A stretch of DNA of 64,000 bases, from assembly GCF_041103235.1 (NCBI RefSeq), contig NZ_JBGCUN010000001.1:2418001-2482000 (forward strand). The letters run 5' to 3'. The position numbers and the translations under genes are program-made. Below the pieces are notes generated by a model, which worked only from the letters and a program-made list of their open reading frames with translations, did no database searches and was not told the origin of the DNA. The DNA comes from Yoonia sp. R2331. Its GTDB lineage: Bacteria; Pseudomonadota; Alphaproteobacteria; Rhodobacterales; Rhodobacteraceae. Below are positions 54,336 to 63,339 of this stretch, piece after piece (the stretch's first letter is position 1; each line of letters starts with the position of its first letter).

Positions 54336-55262
54336 ATGAAGGACCAAAAGTTTGAAACGGCCAAGGAAGTCTCGGAACATCTGCTGCACATCACGGCACA
54401 AGCCCTGATGGCGCGGGATTTTGAGGCTTTCGCGGATTGTTTTAATCTTCCTCAGCAGATGACCACGGCGAACAGCCGGATCATCGTGCGCAATCGCGAT
54501 GATCTGGAACAGACATTTCACAGCCTTTGCGATCACTTTGAATCGAAAGGTGTCACGCGGCTTTACCGTGAATGTGTCGCAGCGTTGTTTCAGGGGCCTG
54601 ACCGGGTTGAAGCGACCCATGTCAGCTATGTCTTGAAAGATGGTGAGGATGTCGTGCCGCCCTACCCGGTCTTTTCCGTGCTGGAGCGGATCAATGGGCG
54701 GTGGGTCATCACGTCGTCTGACTATGATCTGGACGATCACGACGGCCAGGCCCAAGCCATGCATGCGGTCGAGACAAGCGATCCTGAGGCAATGGCAATT
54801 TATCAGACCCATCTGGATGCAACGGCAGAGGCGCTGATGCAGCAGGACTTTGACAAGATGCGCGCACGTGTGGACCTGCCACATCGCATGACAACCGAGA
54901 CCGCGCTGATTGAAACCACCACGGTCGAAGGGATGCAGCGCAATTTCGAACGTTTCGCGCGCAATTATCAGACCGAAGGCATCTCCGAATTTGTGCGCAC
55001 CGTGAAAGTGGCGCGGTTCGAAAGTGAAAACGAGATCATCGGCACGCATATCTCTCATCAGATGCGCGGTTCAGAACGCGTCGTGCCGCCCTACCCAAAT
55101 CGCATCCGGCTGGTCCGTGGTGCTGATGGACACTGGCGCGAGACGCATTGCGCCAATGCCATCCTGAACAACGCTGAAAATTTTAAGCTTTGGGTCCGTG
55201 TCGCGGAACGACCGCGGCTGCCTGACCTTGCTCCTATCCTCGAAAGGACCTCTGATGACTGA
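54336..55262 (+). CDS. duplicated NTF2/SnoaL-like protein
   Basis: A 308-aa protein made of two tandem homologous halves. Each begins with a helix pair (HLLHITAQALMARDFEAF, 16-33; HLDATAEALMQQDFDKM, 159-175) and then LPxxMTT (38-44 and 181-187). Each has VVPPYP (106-111 and 249-254), a constant offset of 143 residues. The pattern of helices, strands and a terminal WR/RW segment suggests SnoaL/NTF2-like cone domains. Function unknown. It sits 6 nt after the thiolase and overlaps fadB by 8 nt, so a role linked to beta-oxidation is likely. Confidence 0.7.
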   Translation: MKDQKFETAKEVSEHLLHITAQALMARDFEAFADCFNLPQQMTTANSRIIVRNRDDLEQTFHSLCDHFESKGVTRLYRECVAALFQGPDRVEATHVSYVLKDGEDVVPPYPVFSVLERINGRWVITSSDYDLDDHDGQAQAMHAVETSDPEAMAIYQTHLDATAEALMQQDFDKMRARVDLPHRMTTETALIETTTVEGMQRNFERFARNYQTEGISEFVRTVKVARFESENEIIGTHISHQMRGSERVVPPYPNRIRLVRGADGHWRETHCANAILNNAENFKLWVRVAERPRLPDLAPILERTSDD

Positions 55263-57450
55263 CTTTATCCTTGAAAAAGACGCCGATGGCGTCGCGGTGA
55301 TCACCTGGGACGTGAAGTCCAAGTCAATGAACGTGATGACGCGCGACAGCATGAAGTTGTTGAACGAATTGATCGACGAGGCGCTGGGCGACGATGCTGT
55401 CAAAGGCATCGTTATCACCTCTGGCAAGGACAGCTTTGCCGGGGGGATGGACCTGAACGTGCTGGGCACGATCCGCGAAGAGTACAAGGAAAACCCCGCA
55501 GAAGGTCTGTTTGAATTCACAATGAATGGCCACCGCGCCCTGCGCAAAATCGAACGCGCAGGCATGGACCCCAAGACGCTCAAAGGCGGTAAGCCGATTG
55601 CAGCGGCCCTGCCCGGCACGGCGTTGGGCATCGGCCTTGAGGTTCCGCTGGCCTGTCACCGCATCTTTGCAGCTGACAACCCCAAGGCCAAGATCGGCCT
55701 TCCGGAAATCATGGTTGGCATCTTCCCCGGCGCAGGCGGCACAACCCGCCTTGTGCGCAAACTCGGCGCGATTGCCGCCTCTCCGCTGCTGCTTGAGGGC
55801 AAGTTGAACAATCCGCAGAAAGCCAAAGCCGCCGGTGTGGTGGATGAAGTCGTGCCTGCTGACGAACTGCTGGCCAAGGCGAAAGATTGGGTGTTGAACG
55901 CCACCGATGCGGACATCGTCAAACCCTGGGATCAGAAGGGCTACAAGATGCCTGGCGGTGCGCCCTATCACCCTGCCGGTTTCATGAACTTTGTGGGTGC
56001 AAGCGCGATGGTCAACGGCAAGACGATGGGTGTCTACCCGGCGGCCAAGGCGTTGCTGTCGGCGGTCTATGAAGGTGCGCTGGTTCCCTTTGACACAGCG
56101 CTGCAAATCGAGGCGCGCTGGTTCACCAATGTGCTGATGAACCCCTCATCCAGCGCGATGATCCGCAGCCTGTTCATCAACAAAGAAGCACTGGAAAAAG
56201 GCGCCAACCGCCCTGCTGTTGACGACCAAAAGGTGCAAAAGGTTGGTGTGATTGGTGCGGGCATGATGGGCGCGGGCATCGCGCTTGTCTCGGCCTTGGC
56301 CGGAATTCAGGTCGTGCTGATCGACGCCAAGCAAGAGGCGGCAGACAAGGGCAAATCCTACACCGCCGACTACATGGACAAAGGGATCGCGCGCAAAAAG
56401 GCGACACCGGAAAAGAAAGAGGCGGTGCTGGGCCTGATCAACGCGACCACCGATTATGCGGCCCTAGCTGGCTGTGACCTGATCGTGGAAGCGGTGTTTG
56501 AAGATGTGGCCGTCAAGGCAGAGGTGACAGCAAAGGTGCAGGCCGCATGTCCTGATGCGATCTTTGCCACCAACACCTCTACCCTGCCGATCACGGAACT
56601 GGCCAAGGCCGCAAACGACGCGGAAAAATTCATCGGCATCCACTTTTTCAGCCCCGTCGACAAGATGTTGCTGGTTGAGATCATCAAAGGCCAGAAAACC
56701 GGCGATGTGGCGGTTGCCAAAGCGCTCGACTTTGTGCGCCAGATCCGCAAAACACCGATCGTCGTCAATGACGCGCGGTTCTTCTATGCCAACCGTTGCA
56801 TTATTCCCTACATCAACGAAGGCATTCGGATGGTGAAAGAAGGGGTGGAGCCTGCGTTGATCGAAAACGCAGCCAAACTTGTCGGCATGCCACTTGGCCC
56901 GCTGCAACTGACGGATGAGACTTCAATCGACCTTGGCGTGAAGATCGCAAAGGCGACCAAGGCCGCGATGGGCGACGCCTATGACGACGCGCAGGACGAG
57001 GTCCTGTTCTGGATGTTCGACGAAGGCCGTCTGGGCCGGAAGTCCAACTCCGGCTTTTATGCCTATGACGATAAGGGCAAGCGGCAGGGCCTTTGGGACG
57101 GTCTGTCTGCGAAATACCCGGTGGCGGACACACAGCCCGAACTGACCGAAGTGCAGCATCGCCTGCTATTCGCACAGGTGTTGGAAGCGGTTCGCGCCTT
57201 GGAAGAAGACGTGCTGGAAGACATCCGCGAAGGCGATGTGGGCGCGATCCTTGGCTGGGGCTTTGCACCTTGGTCCGGCGGCCCGTTCAGCTGGCTTGAT
57301 ATCATTGGGTCGCCCTATGCGGCAGAGCGGTGCGACCAACTGACTGCTGCTTATGGTGCGCGGTTCACAACGCCAGCGCTCTTGCGCGAGATGGCCGAGA
57401 ACAATCAGTCTTTCTATGGCCGGTTTGGCAAGGCGGCAAAGGCCGCCTGA
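55255..57450 (+). CDS. fadB: FadB-type multifunctional enoyl-CoA hydratase / 3-hydroxyacyl-CoA dehydrogenase
   Basis: A 731-aa fusion. The N-terminal enoyl-CoA hydratase domain (about 1-190) has SFAGGMDLNVLG and both catalytic glutamates, E129 (GIGLEVP) and E151 (GLPEIMVG). The NAD-binding domain (about 322-500) has VGVIGAGMMGAGIALV and the catalytic IGIHFFSPVDKM. Two C-terminal 3HCDH domains follow. It performs the hydration and oxidation steps of beta-oxidation. ATG 55255 is preferred because AAAGGACC precedes it. A strong terminator follows and ends the operon. Confidence 0.93.
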   Translation: MTDFILEKDADGVAVITWDVKSKSMNVMTRDSMKLLNELIDEALGDDAVKGIVITSGKDSFAGGMDLNVLGTIREEYKENPAEGLFEFTMNGHRALRKIERAGMDPKTLKGGKPIAAALPGTALGIGLEVPLACHRIFAADNPKAKIGLPEIMVGIFPGAGGTTRLVRKLGAIAASPLLLEGKLNNPQKAKAAGVVDEVVPADELLAKAKDWVLNATDADIVKPWDQKGYKMPGGAPYHPAGFMNFVGASAMVNGKTMGVYPAAKALLSAVYEGALVPFDTALQIEARWFTNVLMNPSSSAMIRSLFINKEALEKGANRPAVDDQKVQKVGVIGAGMMGAGIALVSALAGIQVVLIDAKQEAADKGKSYTADYMDKGIARKKATPEKKEAVLGLINATTDYAALAGCDLIVEAVFEDVAVKAEVTAKVQAACPDAIFATNTSTLPITELAKAANDAEKFIGIHFFSPVDKMLLVEIIKGQKTGDVAVAKALDFVRQIRKTPIVVNDARFFYANRCIIPYINEGIRMVKEGVEPALIENAAKLVGMPLGPLQLTDETSIDLGVKIAKATKAAMGDAYDDAQDEVLFWMFDEGRLGRKSNSGFYAYDDKGKRQGLWDGLSAKYPVADTQPELTEVQHRLLFAQVLEAVRALEEDVLEDIREGDVGAILGWGFAPWSGGPFSWLDIIGSPYAAERCDQLTAAYGARFTTPALLREMAENNQSFYGRFGKAAKAA

Positions 57451-57473
57451 TCCATTACCAGTCCAACAAAGCG

Positions 57474-57497
57474 GGCGCGGTCAGCAATGACCGCGCC
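57474..57497 (+). terminator. rho-independent terminator after fadB
   Basis: Perfect 10-bp stem GGCGCGGTCA / TGACCGCGCC with a GCAA tetraloop, followed by TTTTCTATTCTCC. It lies 24 nt past the fadB stop and just before the convergent sulfotransferase stop. Confidence 0.92.
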
Positions 57498-57501
57498 TTT
57501 T

Positions 57502-58158
57502 CTATTCTCCTGTATCAAACACATAGCCGCTTCGCGCGATGTCAGCCTGACAAAGTTCTGCGACCAGACCCGCATCGGCATCTGAATAGTACCCGCGCCA
57601 ATCGCGCCTGCGATCAGACACATTTGCGCGCGGAAGATCGATGCGAAACCCAAGATGTTGTGCGAATGGTTCCAGATCATCTTGCCAGTGTTCCAGCCGT
57701 GCAAAATGCGTATCACAAATCCGACCAGCGCCATCGGTCACATAATGCGCGTAAGGGTTGGCGCGCAGCCCGGATTGCGTATGTGCGTGGTTGAGAAATT
57801 CACTGAAATCAAGCGCTTGCGCCAGTTTCACCGCAGGGTGCTCAAAGCGCTGCGCTTGTAGCCAGTGAAAATAGCTGACGATCCGATCCCAAGGATTACG
57901 GACCATAGTGACGACCATGAAATCGGTCATCTCGTCGCGGGTTATCAGCCCTTCGGCATCGGCGAGAGTGCTGTGTTTCCACAACCGGCCAGCTGTTTGA
58001 ACGCCTTTCAATCGCCCGCGTCTGCGCACGGCTTTGGGGGTGTCGCCGATCAGGACATCGTCTTTCATGGCGCGCGCTTCCAGTGCCAACGCCATCGCGG
58101 TGCCGCCGGTCTTGGGAATATGCACAAAGACATAGCGGCGTCCGCGCGAGATGATCAT
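57502..58158 (-). CDS. sulfotransferase-family protein
   Basis: A 218-aa protein with the 5'-phosphosulfate loop FVHIPKTGGTAMA (about 11-23) and the 3'-phosphate motif TMVRNPWDRIVSYFHWL (about 83-99), as in sulfotransferase family 2. It would move sulfate from PAPS to a polysaccharide or other acceptor. It overlaps the EamA transporter gene by 4 nt. The acceptor cannot be inferred. Confidence 0.82.
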   Translation of the reverse strand: MIISRGRRYVFVHIPKTGGTAMALALEARAMKDDVLIGDTPKAVRRRGRLKGVQTAGRLWKHSTLADAEGLITRDEMTDFMVVTMVRNPWDRIVSYFHWLQAQRFEHPAVKLAQALDFSEFLNHAHTQSGLRANPYAHYVTDGAGRICDTHFARLEHWQDDLEPFAQHLGFRIDLPRANVSDRRRDWRGYYSDADAGLVAELCQADIARSGYVFDTGE

Positions 58159-59063
58159 GCGCCCTCACCCCGGCTTCGGATTGCAATGATGATCCCCGCT
58201 GCCGCAATCAGTACCATCCCGAACAATCCCAAAGGCGGCACGGTCTGACCCCACAGGATGTAGGCCCAGACGCTGGCGAAGATCAGCAGCGAATACTCAA
58301 AAACGGCGACAAAGCTTGCCTCGCCCAACTGATAGCCGCGAAAGATCAGCACGATCCCAACCAATGCGCCGATGGCCTGCGCGATGTACCAGGCGATTAG
58401 CGTGGGGGTCAGGGGCATCCAGCCGCGTAACGGGAACCCCTCTGCCCCGCCACCGCCGCCGGCAGGCAAGGCGATGACACCCAAGGCACCAAACAGCGTC
58501 AGCATGCCAAAGAACCACGCGGTCAGGGTTGATGTCGCCTCGCCTTCGCACCAAGCGCGGGTCGCGACCGCCCCTATGGCATATAGCAACCCCGCAAACA
58601 CCGGCAGAAAAGCCACAAGGTTCAGCGCCGCCGGATCAGGCCGGATCACCATGACCGCACCGGCAAAGCCCGCCACAACCGCCAGCCACCGCACCGGGCC
58701 AACGCGCTTGCCTTGGAACAGAACGGTGATCAGCACCACAAAAAGCGGCGCGGTAAACAGCCCCGCCACCACAACCCCGATTGGCAATAGGGCGAGGCAA
58801 CCAAAGTAGATCACCATGGCACCTGCGGTAAACATGCTTCGCCCCAGCACGGCACCGGGCCGCTTTGGCCGCAAGGTGCCGACACCGAATTGCGCCGCTA
58901 TCCCAAGCGCAAACAGGACCAATCCGCCCCGGACCAGATGGAACTGCGAGAGCGAACTGTCAGTGGTCACAAATGGTACGAAATTATCCGTCAGCCCAAG
59001 CGTCATCATGCCCGCGACAATCATCAGTGCAGCGCGACCGGGTTGAACGAAATTGGTTGTCAT
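58155..59063 (-). CDS. EamA/DMT-family transporter
   Basis: A 302-aa membrane protein with about ten helices in two EamA repeats, the first around GRAALMIVAGMMTLGLTDNF and the second from [17 protein letters not shown]. The family moves amino acids, nucleotide sugars or other metabolites. ATG 59063 is chosen since it begins the conserved region; an upstream extension to 59117 has no ribosome-binding site. It is co-transcribed with the sulfotransferase and divergent from the ligase at 59160. Confidence 0.85.
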   Translation of the reverse strand: MTTNFVQPGRAALMIVAGMMTLGLTDNFVPFVTTDSSLSQFHLVRGGLVLFALGIAAQFGVGTLRPKRPGAVLGRSMFTAGAMVIYFGCLALLPIGVVVAGLFTAPLFVVLITVLFQGKRVGPVRWLAVVAGFAGAVMVIRPDPAALNLVAFLPVFAGLLYAIGAVATRAWCEGEATSTLTAWFFGMLTLFGALGVIALPAGGGGGAEGFPLRGWMPLTPTLIAWYIAQAIGALVGIVLIFRGYQLGEASFVAVFEYSLLIFASVWAYILWGQTVPPLGLFGMVLIAAAGIIIAIRSRGEGA

Positions 59064-59159
59064 CAAGTTGCCTGAGTTGGTGCTTTCGCCATTGGCAAAG
59101 TCACATAAGCACAGCAATACTCAACCCTGAAAACGACATCACGGTTTGGGAGGATTACG

Positions 59160-60785
59160 ATGGGCTGGATGCGCGATGAAACAGGGCTGGACAAATGTGC
59201 CGCCAACCATGTGCCTTTGACCCCATTAAGCCATCTGGCAAGGGCCGTACGTGTCTATCCAACCCGCACAGCGCTGGTTTATGGCGACACAGCGCTGAAC
59301 TACGCTGAATACCACGCACGCGTCAGCCAACTGGCGAGCGCTTTGGCCAAGGCCGGTGTTGCACCGGGTGACGTGGTGGCGACAATCCTGCCGAATGTTC
59401 CAGCGCAGTCAGAGGCATCCTTTGCCGTCCCCGCCTGTGGTGCGATCGTCAACACGATCAACACGCGGCTTGATGCTGACACGATCGGTTACATCTTCGA
59501 TCACGGCGAAGCCAAGGTGGTCTTGGTTGACACGCAGTTTCTGCCCGTCGTGACAGAGGCCCTGACACTGATGGAAGGGACGCCGCCCACGATCATTGAA
59601 GTGCCCGACCCGGTGGCAGGTATCGCAGCCACCGGCAACTACCAAACCTATGAGGATTTCGTCGGCACCGGTGATGCCGATTTCCCTTGGATCATGCCCG
59701 AAGACGAATGGGAAAGCCTTGCGCTGAACTACACGTCCGGCACCACAGGACGGCCCAAAGGCGTGGTCTATCACCATCGTGGTGCTTACCTGATGACGAT
59801 GGGTACGCCGATTTCCTGGCGGATGACCCTTTTCCCAAAACTGCTGCAGATCGTGCCGCTGTTCCACTGCAACGGTTGGAACCACACCTGGATGCTGCCC
59901 GCACTCGGCGGGACGGCTGTTTGCTGTCGCGATGTCACGGCGCGCGCGATCTATGATGCGATCGCGGATCACGGTGTCACCCATTTCGGTGGCGCGCCCA
60001 TCGTGCTGAACCTGATCGTCAACGCTGACGATGCGGATCGTCGACCCTTTGATCACACAGTCGAGGTCTTTACAGCAGGCGCGCCCCCGGCGGCCGCCTT
60101 GCTGGCTGCGGTTGGCAAGCTGGGGTTCAACGTCACGCAAGTCTATGGGCTGACCGAGACTTATGGCCACGTCACCGAATGCGTTTGGAACGCAGAGTGG
60201 GATGATCTTCCGGGCGAAGATCAGGCTGCGATCAAGGCGCGGCAAGGCGTGGCCTTTCCGATGATGGAAAACGTGACTGTCGTTGATGACCAGATGGATC
60301 AAGTGACGACGGATGGCGGCACGCAAGGCGAAATTGTCATGCGCGGCAATGCTGTGATGAAAGGCTACCTGAAGAATCCGGAGGCTACAGCCAAAGCCTT
60401 TGCTGGTGGCTATTTCCATTCCGAAGACCTCGCCATCCAGCACCCGGATGGCTACATCCAAATCAGCGACCGGGCCAAGGACATCATTATCTCGGGCGGC
60501 GAAAACATCTCTTCCGTTGAGGTCGAAGGCGCGTTGATGCACCACCCTGCTGTCTCGCTTTGTGCGGTGGTCGCCAAACCGGATGACAAATGGGGCGAAG
60601 TGCCCTGCGCCTTTATTGAACTCAAAGATGGCCAGACTGCTGAAGAGGCTGAAGTGATCGCCTTTACCCGCACGCGACTGGCTGGGTTCAAATGCCCCAA
60701 ACGGGTCGTGTTTCAGGAGTTGCCCAAAACCTCGACGGGCAAGATTCAGAAATTTGAGCTGCGGGGCCTCGCCAAGGCGCTCTGA
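59160..60785 (+). CDS. acyl-CoA synthetase (AMP-forming ligase), DmdB/FadD-like
   Basis: A 541-aa ANL ligase. The P-loop-like motif is YTSGTTGRPKGVVYHH, A5 is GLTETYG, A7 YFHSEDLAI, A8 SDRAKDIIISGGENIS, and the catalytic lysine lies in PKTSTGKIQKFELR. It would activate a carboxylic acid to its CoA thioester. The size and motifs match medium/short-chain ligases including DmdB, which loads 3-methylmercaptopropionate, but chain-length preference cannot be read. It is a single-gene unit near the beta-oxidation operon. Confidence 0.88.
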   Translation: MGWMRDETGLDKCAANHVPLTPLSHLARAVRVYPTRTALVYGDTALNYAEYHARVSQLASALAKAGVAPGDVVATILPNVPAQSEASFAVPACGAIVNTINTRLDADTIGYIFDHGEAKVVLVDTQFLPVVTEALTLMEGTPPTIIEVPDPVAGIAATGNYQTYEDFVGTGDADFPWIMPEDEWESLALNYTSGTTGRPKGVVYHHRGAYLMTMGTPISWRMTLFPKLLQIVPLFHCNGWNHTWMLPALGGTAVCCRDVTARAIYDAIADHGVTHFGGAPIVLNLIVNADDADRRPFDHTVEVFTAGAPPAAALLAAVGKLGFNVTQVYGLTETYGHVTECVWNAEWDDLPGEDQAAIKARQGVAFPMMENVTVVDDQMDQVTTDGGTQGEIVMRGNAVMKGYLKNPEATAKAFAGGYFHSEDLAIQHPDGYIQISDRAKDIIISGGENISSVEVEGALMHHPAVSLCAVVAKPDDKWGEVPCAFIELKDGQTAEEAEVIAFTRTRLAGFKCPKRVVFQELPKTSTGKIQKFELRGLAKAL

Positions 60786-60852
60786 CCATTTGTAGCAGTT
60801 GTCGCCCGGCCCTGCCCCACGCTATGGTAGCAAAAAAGGGCAAATCGAGCGG

Positions 60853-61869
60853 ATGACAGCACTCAAGGAATACGAGCGCCTTGAAAGCGGTGGGTTGTGG
60901 CGTGCGGACGCCACAGCGCAGCGCCGTGATGTCGTTGTGTCCTTTGGCAACGCCACGCTGGTGATCTCCGATGGTGCAGGTCGCCCGCTGACCCATTGGT
61001 CGCTGGCCGCCGTCACACGGCAAAATCCGGGCAAACGGCCTGCAGTGTTTGCCCCTGATACCGACACCGACGAAGCGCTTGAGGTCGAAGACACGTTGAT
61101 GGTCGACGCCATCGAGAAAGTGCGCAAAACGGTGGCCCGCGCCCGGCCCCGCAAAGGCAAGCTGCGGGGTTTGGGGACTGTGGCACTGTTGGGCGGGCTT
61201 GTTGCGCTTGGCGTGTTCTGGCTCCCCGATGCGATGCGCCAGCAAGCCTTAGGCGTTGTGCCAATGTCCAAGCGGGTCGAAATTGGCGTCGTGTTGTTGA
61301 ACAACTTGCAAGGTCTTACCGGACCGGTCTGCCGGGGCGCGGTCGGCACCGATGCGCTGGCGCGATTTGAAACCCGTGTGCTGGGCACAACCCGCGCGCG
61401 GCGTGTGGTTGTCATGCCGCTGGGACAGGAAATCGCCCTGCCCTTGCCGGGCGGGATCACGGCGCTCGACCGGTCCCTGATCGAACGGCTGGATGATCCC
61501 GCGATTGCCGCAGGATTTGTCTTGGCCGCCGAAGAGGCGCGCAAAGCTCAGGACCCACTTTTGCCAATTCTGGAGCGCGCCGGTTTCACCAACACCGTTC
61601 GCCTGCTGGCAACGGGTGATTTGCCAACAGACGTGCTTGATCGTTATGCCGTCGATCTGATTGGCGATCAGGCCCCGTCATTGTCCGAAACAACCCTGCT
61701 TGGCGCGTTTGAGACCGCGCGCATCCCAAGTACCCCCTTTGGCACCTACCGACAGGAAAAAGGCCAGCCCGTGATGGAACTGATCGTGAATGACCCTGTT
61801 CAGGGCACTGATTTCAAAGAAGTTCTGTCAGACGGCGATTGGGTCAGCCTGCAAGGCATCTGCGACTAG
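60853..61869 (+). CDS. conserved hypothetical single-pass membrane protein
   Basis: A 338-aa protein. The N-terminal domain (about 1-90, LKEYERLESGGLWRADATAQRRD and onward) reads as a soluble beta-rich part, with a basic linker (RPRKGKLRG) before one transmembrane helix (about 104-126). A periplasmic C-terminal domain follows. No enzyme motif is seen. It resembles a conserved Rhodobacteraceae protein of unknown role. ATG 60853 is chosen because a start 54 nt upstream lies in the preceding intergenic region. The Shine-Dalgarno is weak. Confidence 0.7.
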   Translation: MTALKEYERLESGGLWRADATAQRRDVVVSFGNATLVISDGAGRPLTHWSLAAVTRQNPGKRPAVFAPDTDTDEALEVEDTLMVDAIEKVRKTVARARPRKGKLRGLGTVALLGGLVALGVFWLPDAMRQQALGVVPMSKRVEIGVVLLNNLQGLTGPVCRGAVGTDALARFETRVLGTTRARRVVVMPLGQEIALPLPGGITALDRSLIERLDDPAIAAGFVLAAEEARKAQDPLLPILERAGFTNTVRLLATGDLPTDVLDRYAVDLIGDQAPSLSETTLLGAFETARIPSTPFGTYRQEKGQPVMELIVNDPVQGTDFKEVLSDGDWVSLQGICD

Positions 61870-61888
61870 GGTCGCGCACCCAAAAAGA

Positions 61889-61908
61889 CCCTGCGCTCGT
61901 CTGCAGGG
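61889..61908. terminator. stem-loop between convergent genes
   Basis: CCCTGC / GCAGGG stem with an 8-nt loop, followed on the plus strand by CCTTTCT and preceded by AAAAAG, so it has U-rich tails both ways. It lies between the hypothetical gene ending at 61869 and the SPOR gene ending at 61927. Confidence 0.65.
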
Positions 61909-61926
61909 CCTTTCTGGGGAGAAACC

Positions 61927-63273
61927 TTAGTTCCGGGTATAGGCGTCAGCAAAGCCCATGCCACGCACCGCGTTCAACGCACGAGCAAGCTCTGCCGGTG
62001 TGTTGAACGGACCCGCTGCAATCACCTTGAGGCTGCCGGATTTGGCCGAGGCGACAGGGAAACCCATGCCACCCAAACGCTGGATCATTCGTGTGGCGTT
62101 GGCCGGGTCACCAAAGGTGCCAACCTGCACATAGCGGTGGGTCATGGTCGCGGCTGCCGCTGGCGCGCGCACCTGAGCGGGTGCTGCGGACCGGGTCGAG
62201 ATCCGCGGGGCTGATTGCGCCACCTGACCGCGCTGTGGGTTGATCCGGCCATCGGTCCAGACCTGTTCATACCCGGCTGGCACCTGTGGCGCGGCCTGTC
62301 GGCTGGCGATGGGGTTGGAGGCGGGGACAGTAGGCGCACCCAGACCAAAGAAGCCCGAAGTGCTGACAGTCGCCGTGCCGCCGCCGGGTGATACTTCGGT
62401 ATATGGCTTCTCGACTTGCGGACCGCAGCGCATGGGCAAAGCCGGGTCGCCATTCAAATGCGGCTTCCCCGGGCAAAGGCCGGTGCTGGCAGCGATTGGG
62501 GCCGGCGCCGTTGTCGGAACAGTGGCCGTCGCAATCACGACCGGGGCCGGCGCGGGCGTGTCACAAACGATGGGTGAGCCATCGGGCCGCACAAAGCGTG
62601 TGCCTGTGGCGGCCACTTCGGCGCAAACTTCAGCCAGCGTCATGCGCAGCGGCTCTGGCGCGGCAGGGACGACAGGCGCAGGTGCGCTGACCGGCACAGC
62701 CGCCGGGGCCGGGCCACAATCAATCGGATCACCGGTGCGGGCGCTGACGAAACCGGGCTGAATGCCGAAACGGCCCTGGCAGGCTTCTGCCAGCGTCACG
62801 CGCGGCGGCTCTGCCGCAGGTGGCGGTGTGATGATCTGTGGTGAAGGTGCGACAACGGGTGTCGCCGGAATAGAAGCGATGGTCTGAATTGGTGCGGTTG
62901 CGGCGCGGGTCCGCACCGGCGCGGGCGATGGTGCAGGCGCGGCAGCGACAGAGGCGGCAGGCGGTGTGATCTCGATGATTGGCGCATCCAGCGGTGCAAC
63001 ACGCCCGCTGCCCGTCGCTGGGCCAGCAACACCTGCGGGGAACGTCGGCTGAAAATTGCAAAGCGGCTGACGTGATCGCGAAACGCGGGGCACCCAATTT
63101 GTGGCCCCACCGATACCCGCCCGGATAAAGGCACATCCATTGCTATCGACGAATTGATTGCCCGCGAAATCCGCTGGCGGAAACTCTGCAGGGAGGTCAC
63201 CCTGCGCAGCTGCACCGCCGGTTGACACCATCAAAGCCAGCACGGCCACCCGCATATGTCCAATTGACGACAT
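61927..63273 (-). CDS. SPOR-domain exported protein with repeated cysteine pairs
   Basis: A 448-aa exported protein. A signal peptide (about 1-23) is followed by a long proline/alanine-rich region and a C-terminal SPOR domain (about 379-448; RYVQVGTFGDPANATRMIQRL), which binds denuded peptidoglycan at septa. Within the linker are four cysteine pairs (C47/C72, C165/C186, C217/C237, C267/C283). Two of these lie in clear repeats beginning TLAEAC and TLAEVC and ending DPIDCG and SPIVCD. ATG 63273 follows GGGGGATA. A septal or envelope role is inferred. Confidence 0.8.
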   Translation of the reverse strand: MSSIGHMRVAVLALMVSTGGAAAQGDLPAEFPPADFAGNQFVDSNGCAFIRAGIGGATNWVPRVSRSRQPLCNFQPTFPAGVAGPATGSGRVAPLDAPIIEITPPAASVAAAPAPSPAPVRTRAATAPIQTIASIPATPVVAPSPQIITPPPAAEPPRVTLAEACQGRFGIQPGFVSARTGDPIDCGPAPAAVPVSAPAPVVPAAPEPLRMTLAEVCAEVAATGTRFVRPDGSPIVCDTPAPAPVVIATATVPTTAPAPIAASTGLCPGKPHLNGDPALPMRCGPQVEKPYTEVSPGGGTATVSTSGFFGLGAPTVPASNPIASRQAAPQVPAGYEQVWTDGRINPQRGQVAQSAPRISTRSAAPAQVRAPAAAATMTHRYVQVGTFGDPANATRMIQRLGGMGFPVASAKSGSLKVIAAGPFNTPAELARALNAVRGMGFADAYTRN

Positions 63274-63339
63274 TCTATCCCCCACAAAATGTTGTGGCAG
63301 GATGCCCGACAATCCCTATTTTGTAAAGCGATTGTTCCC

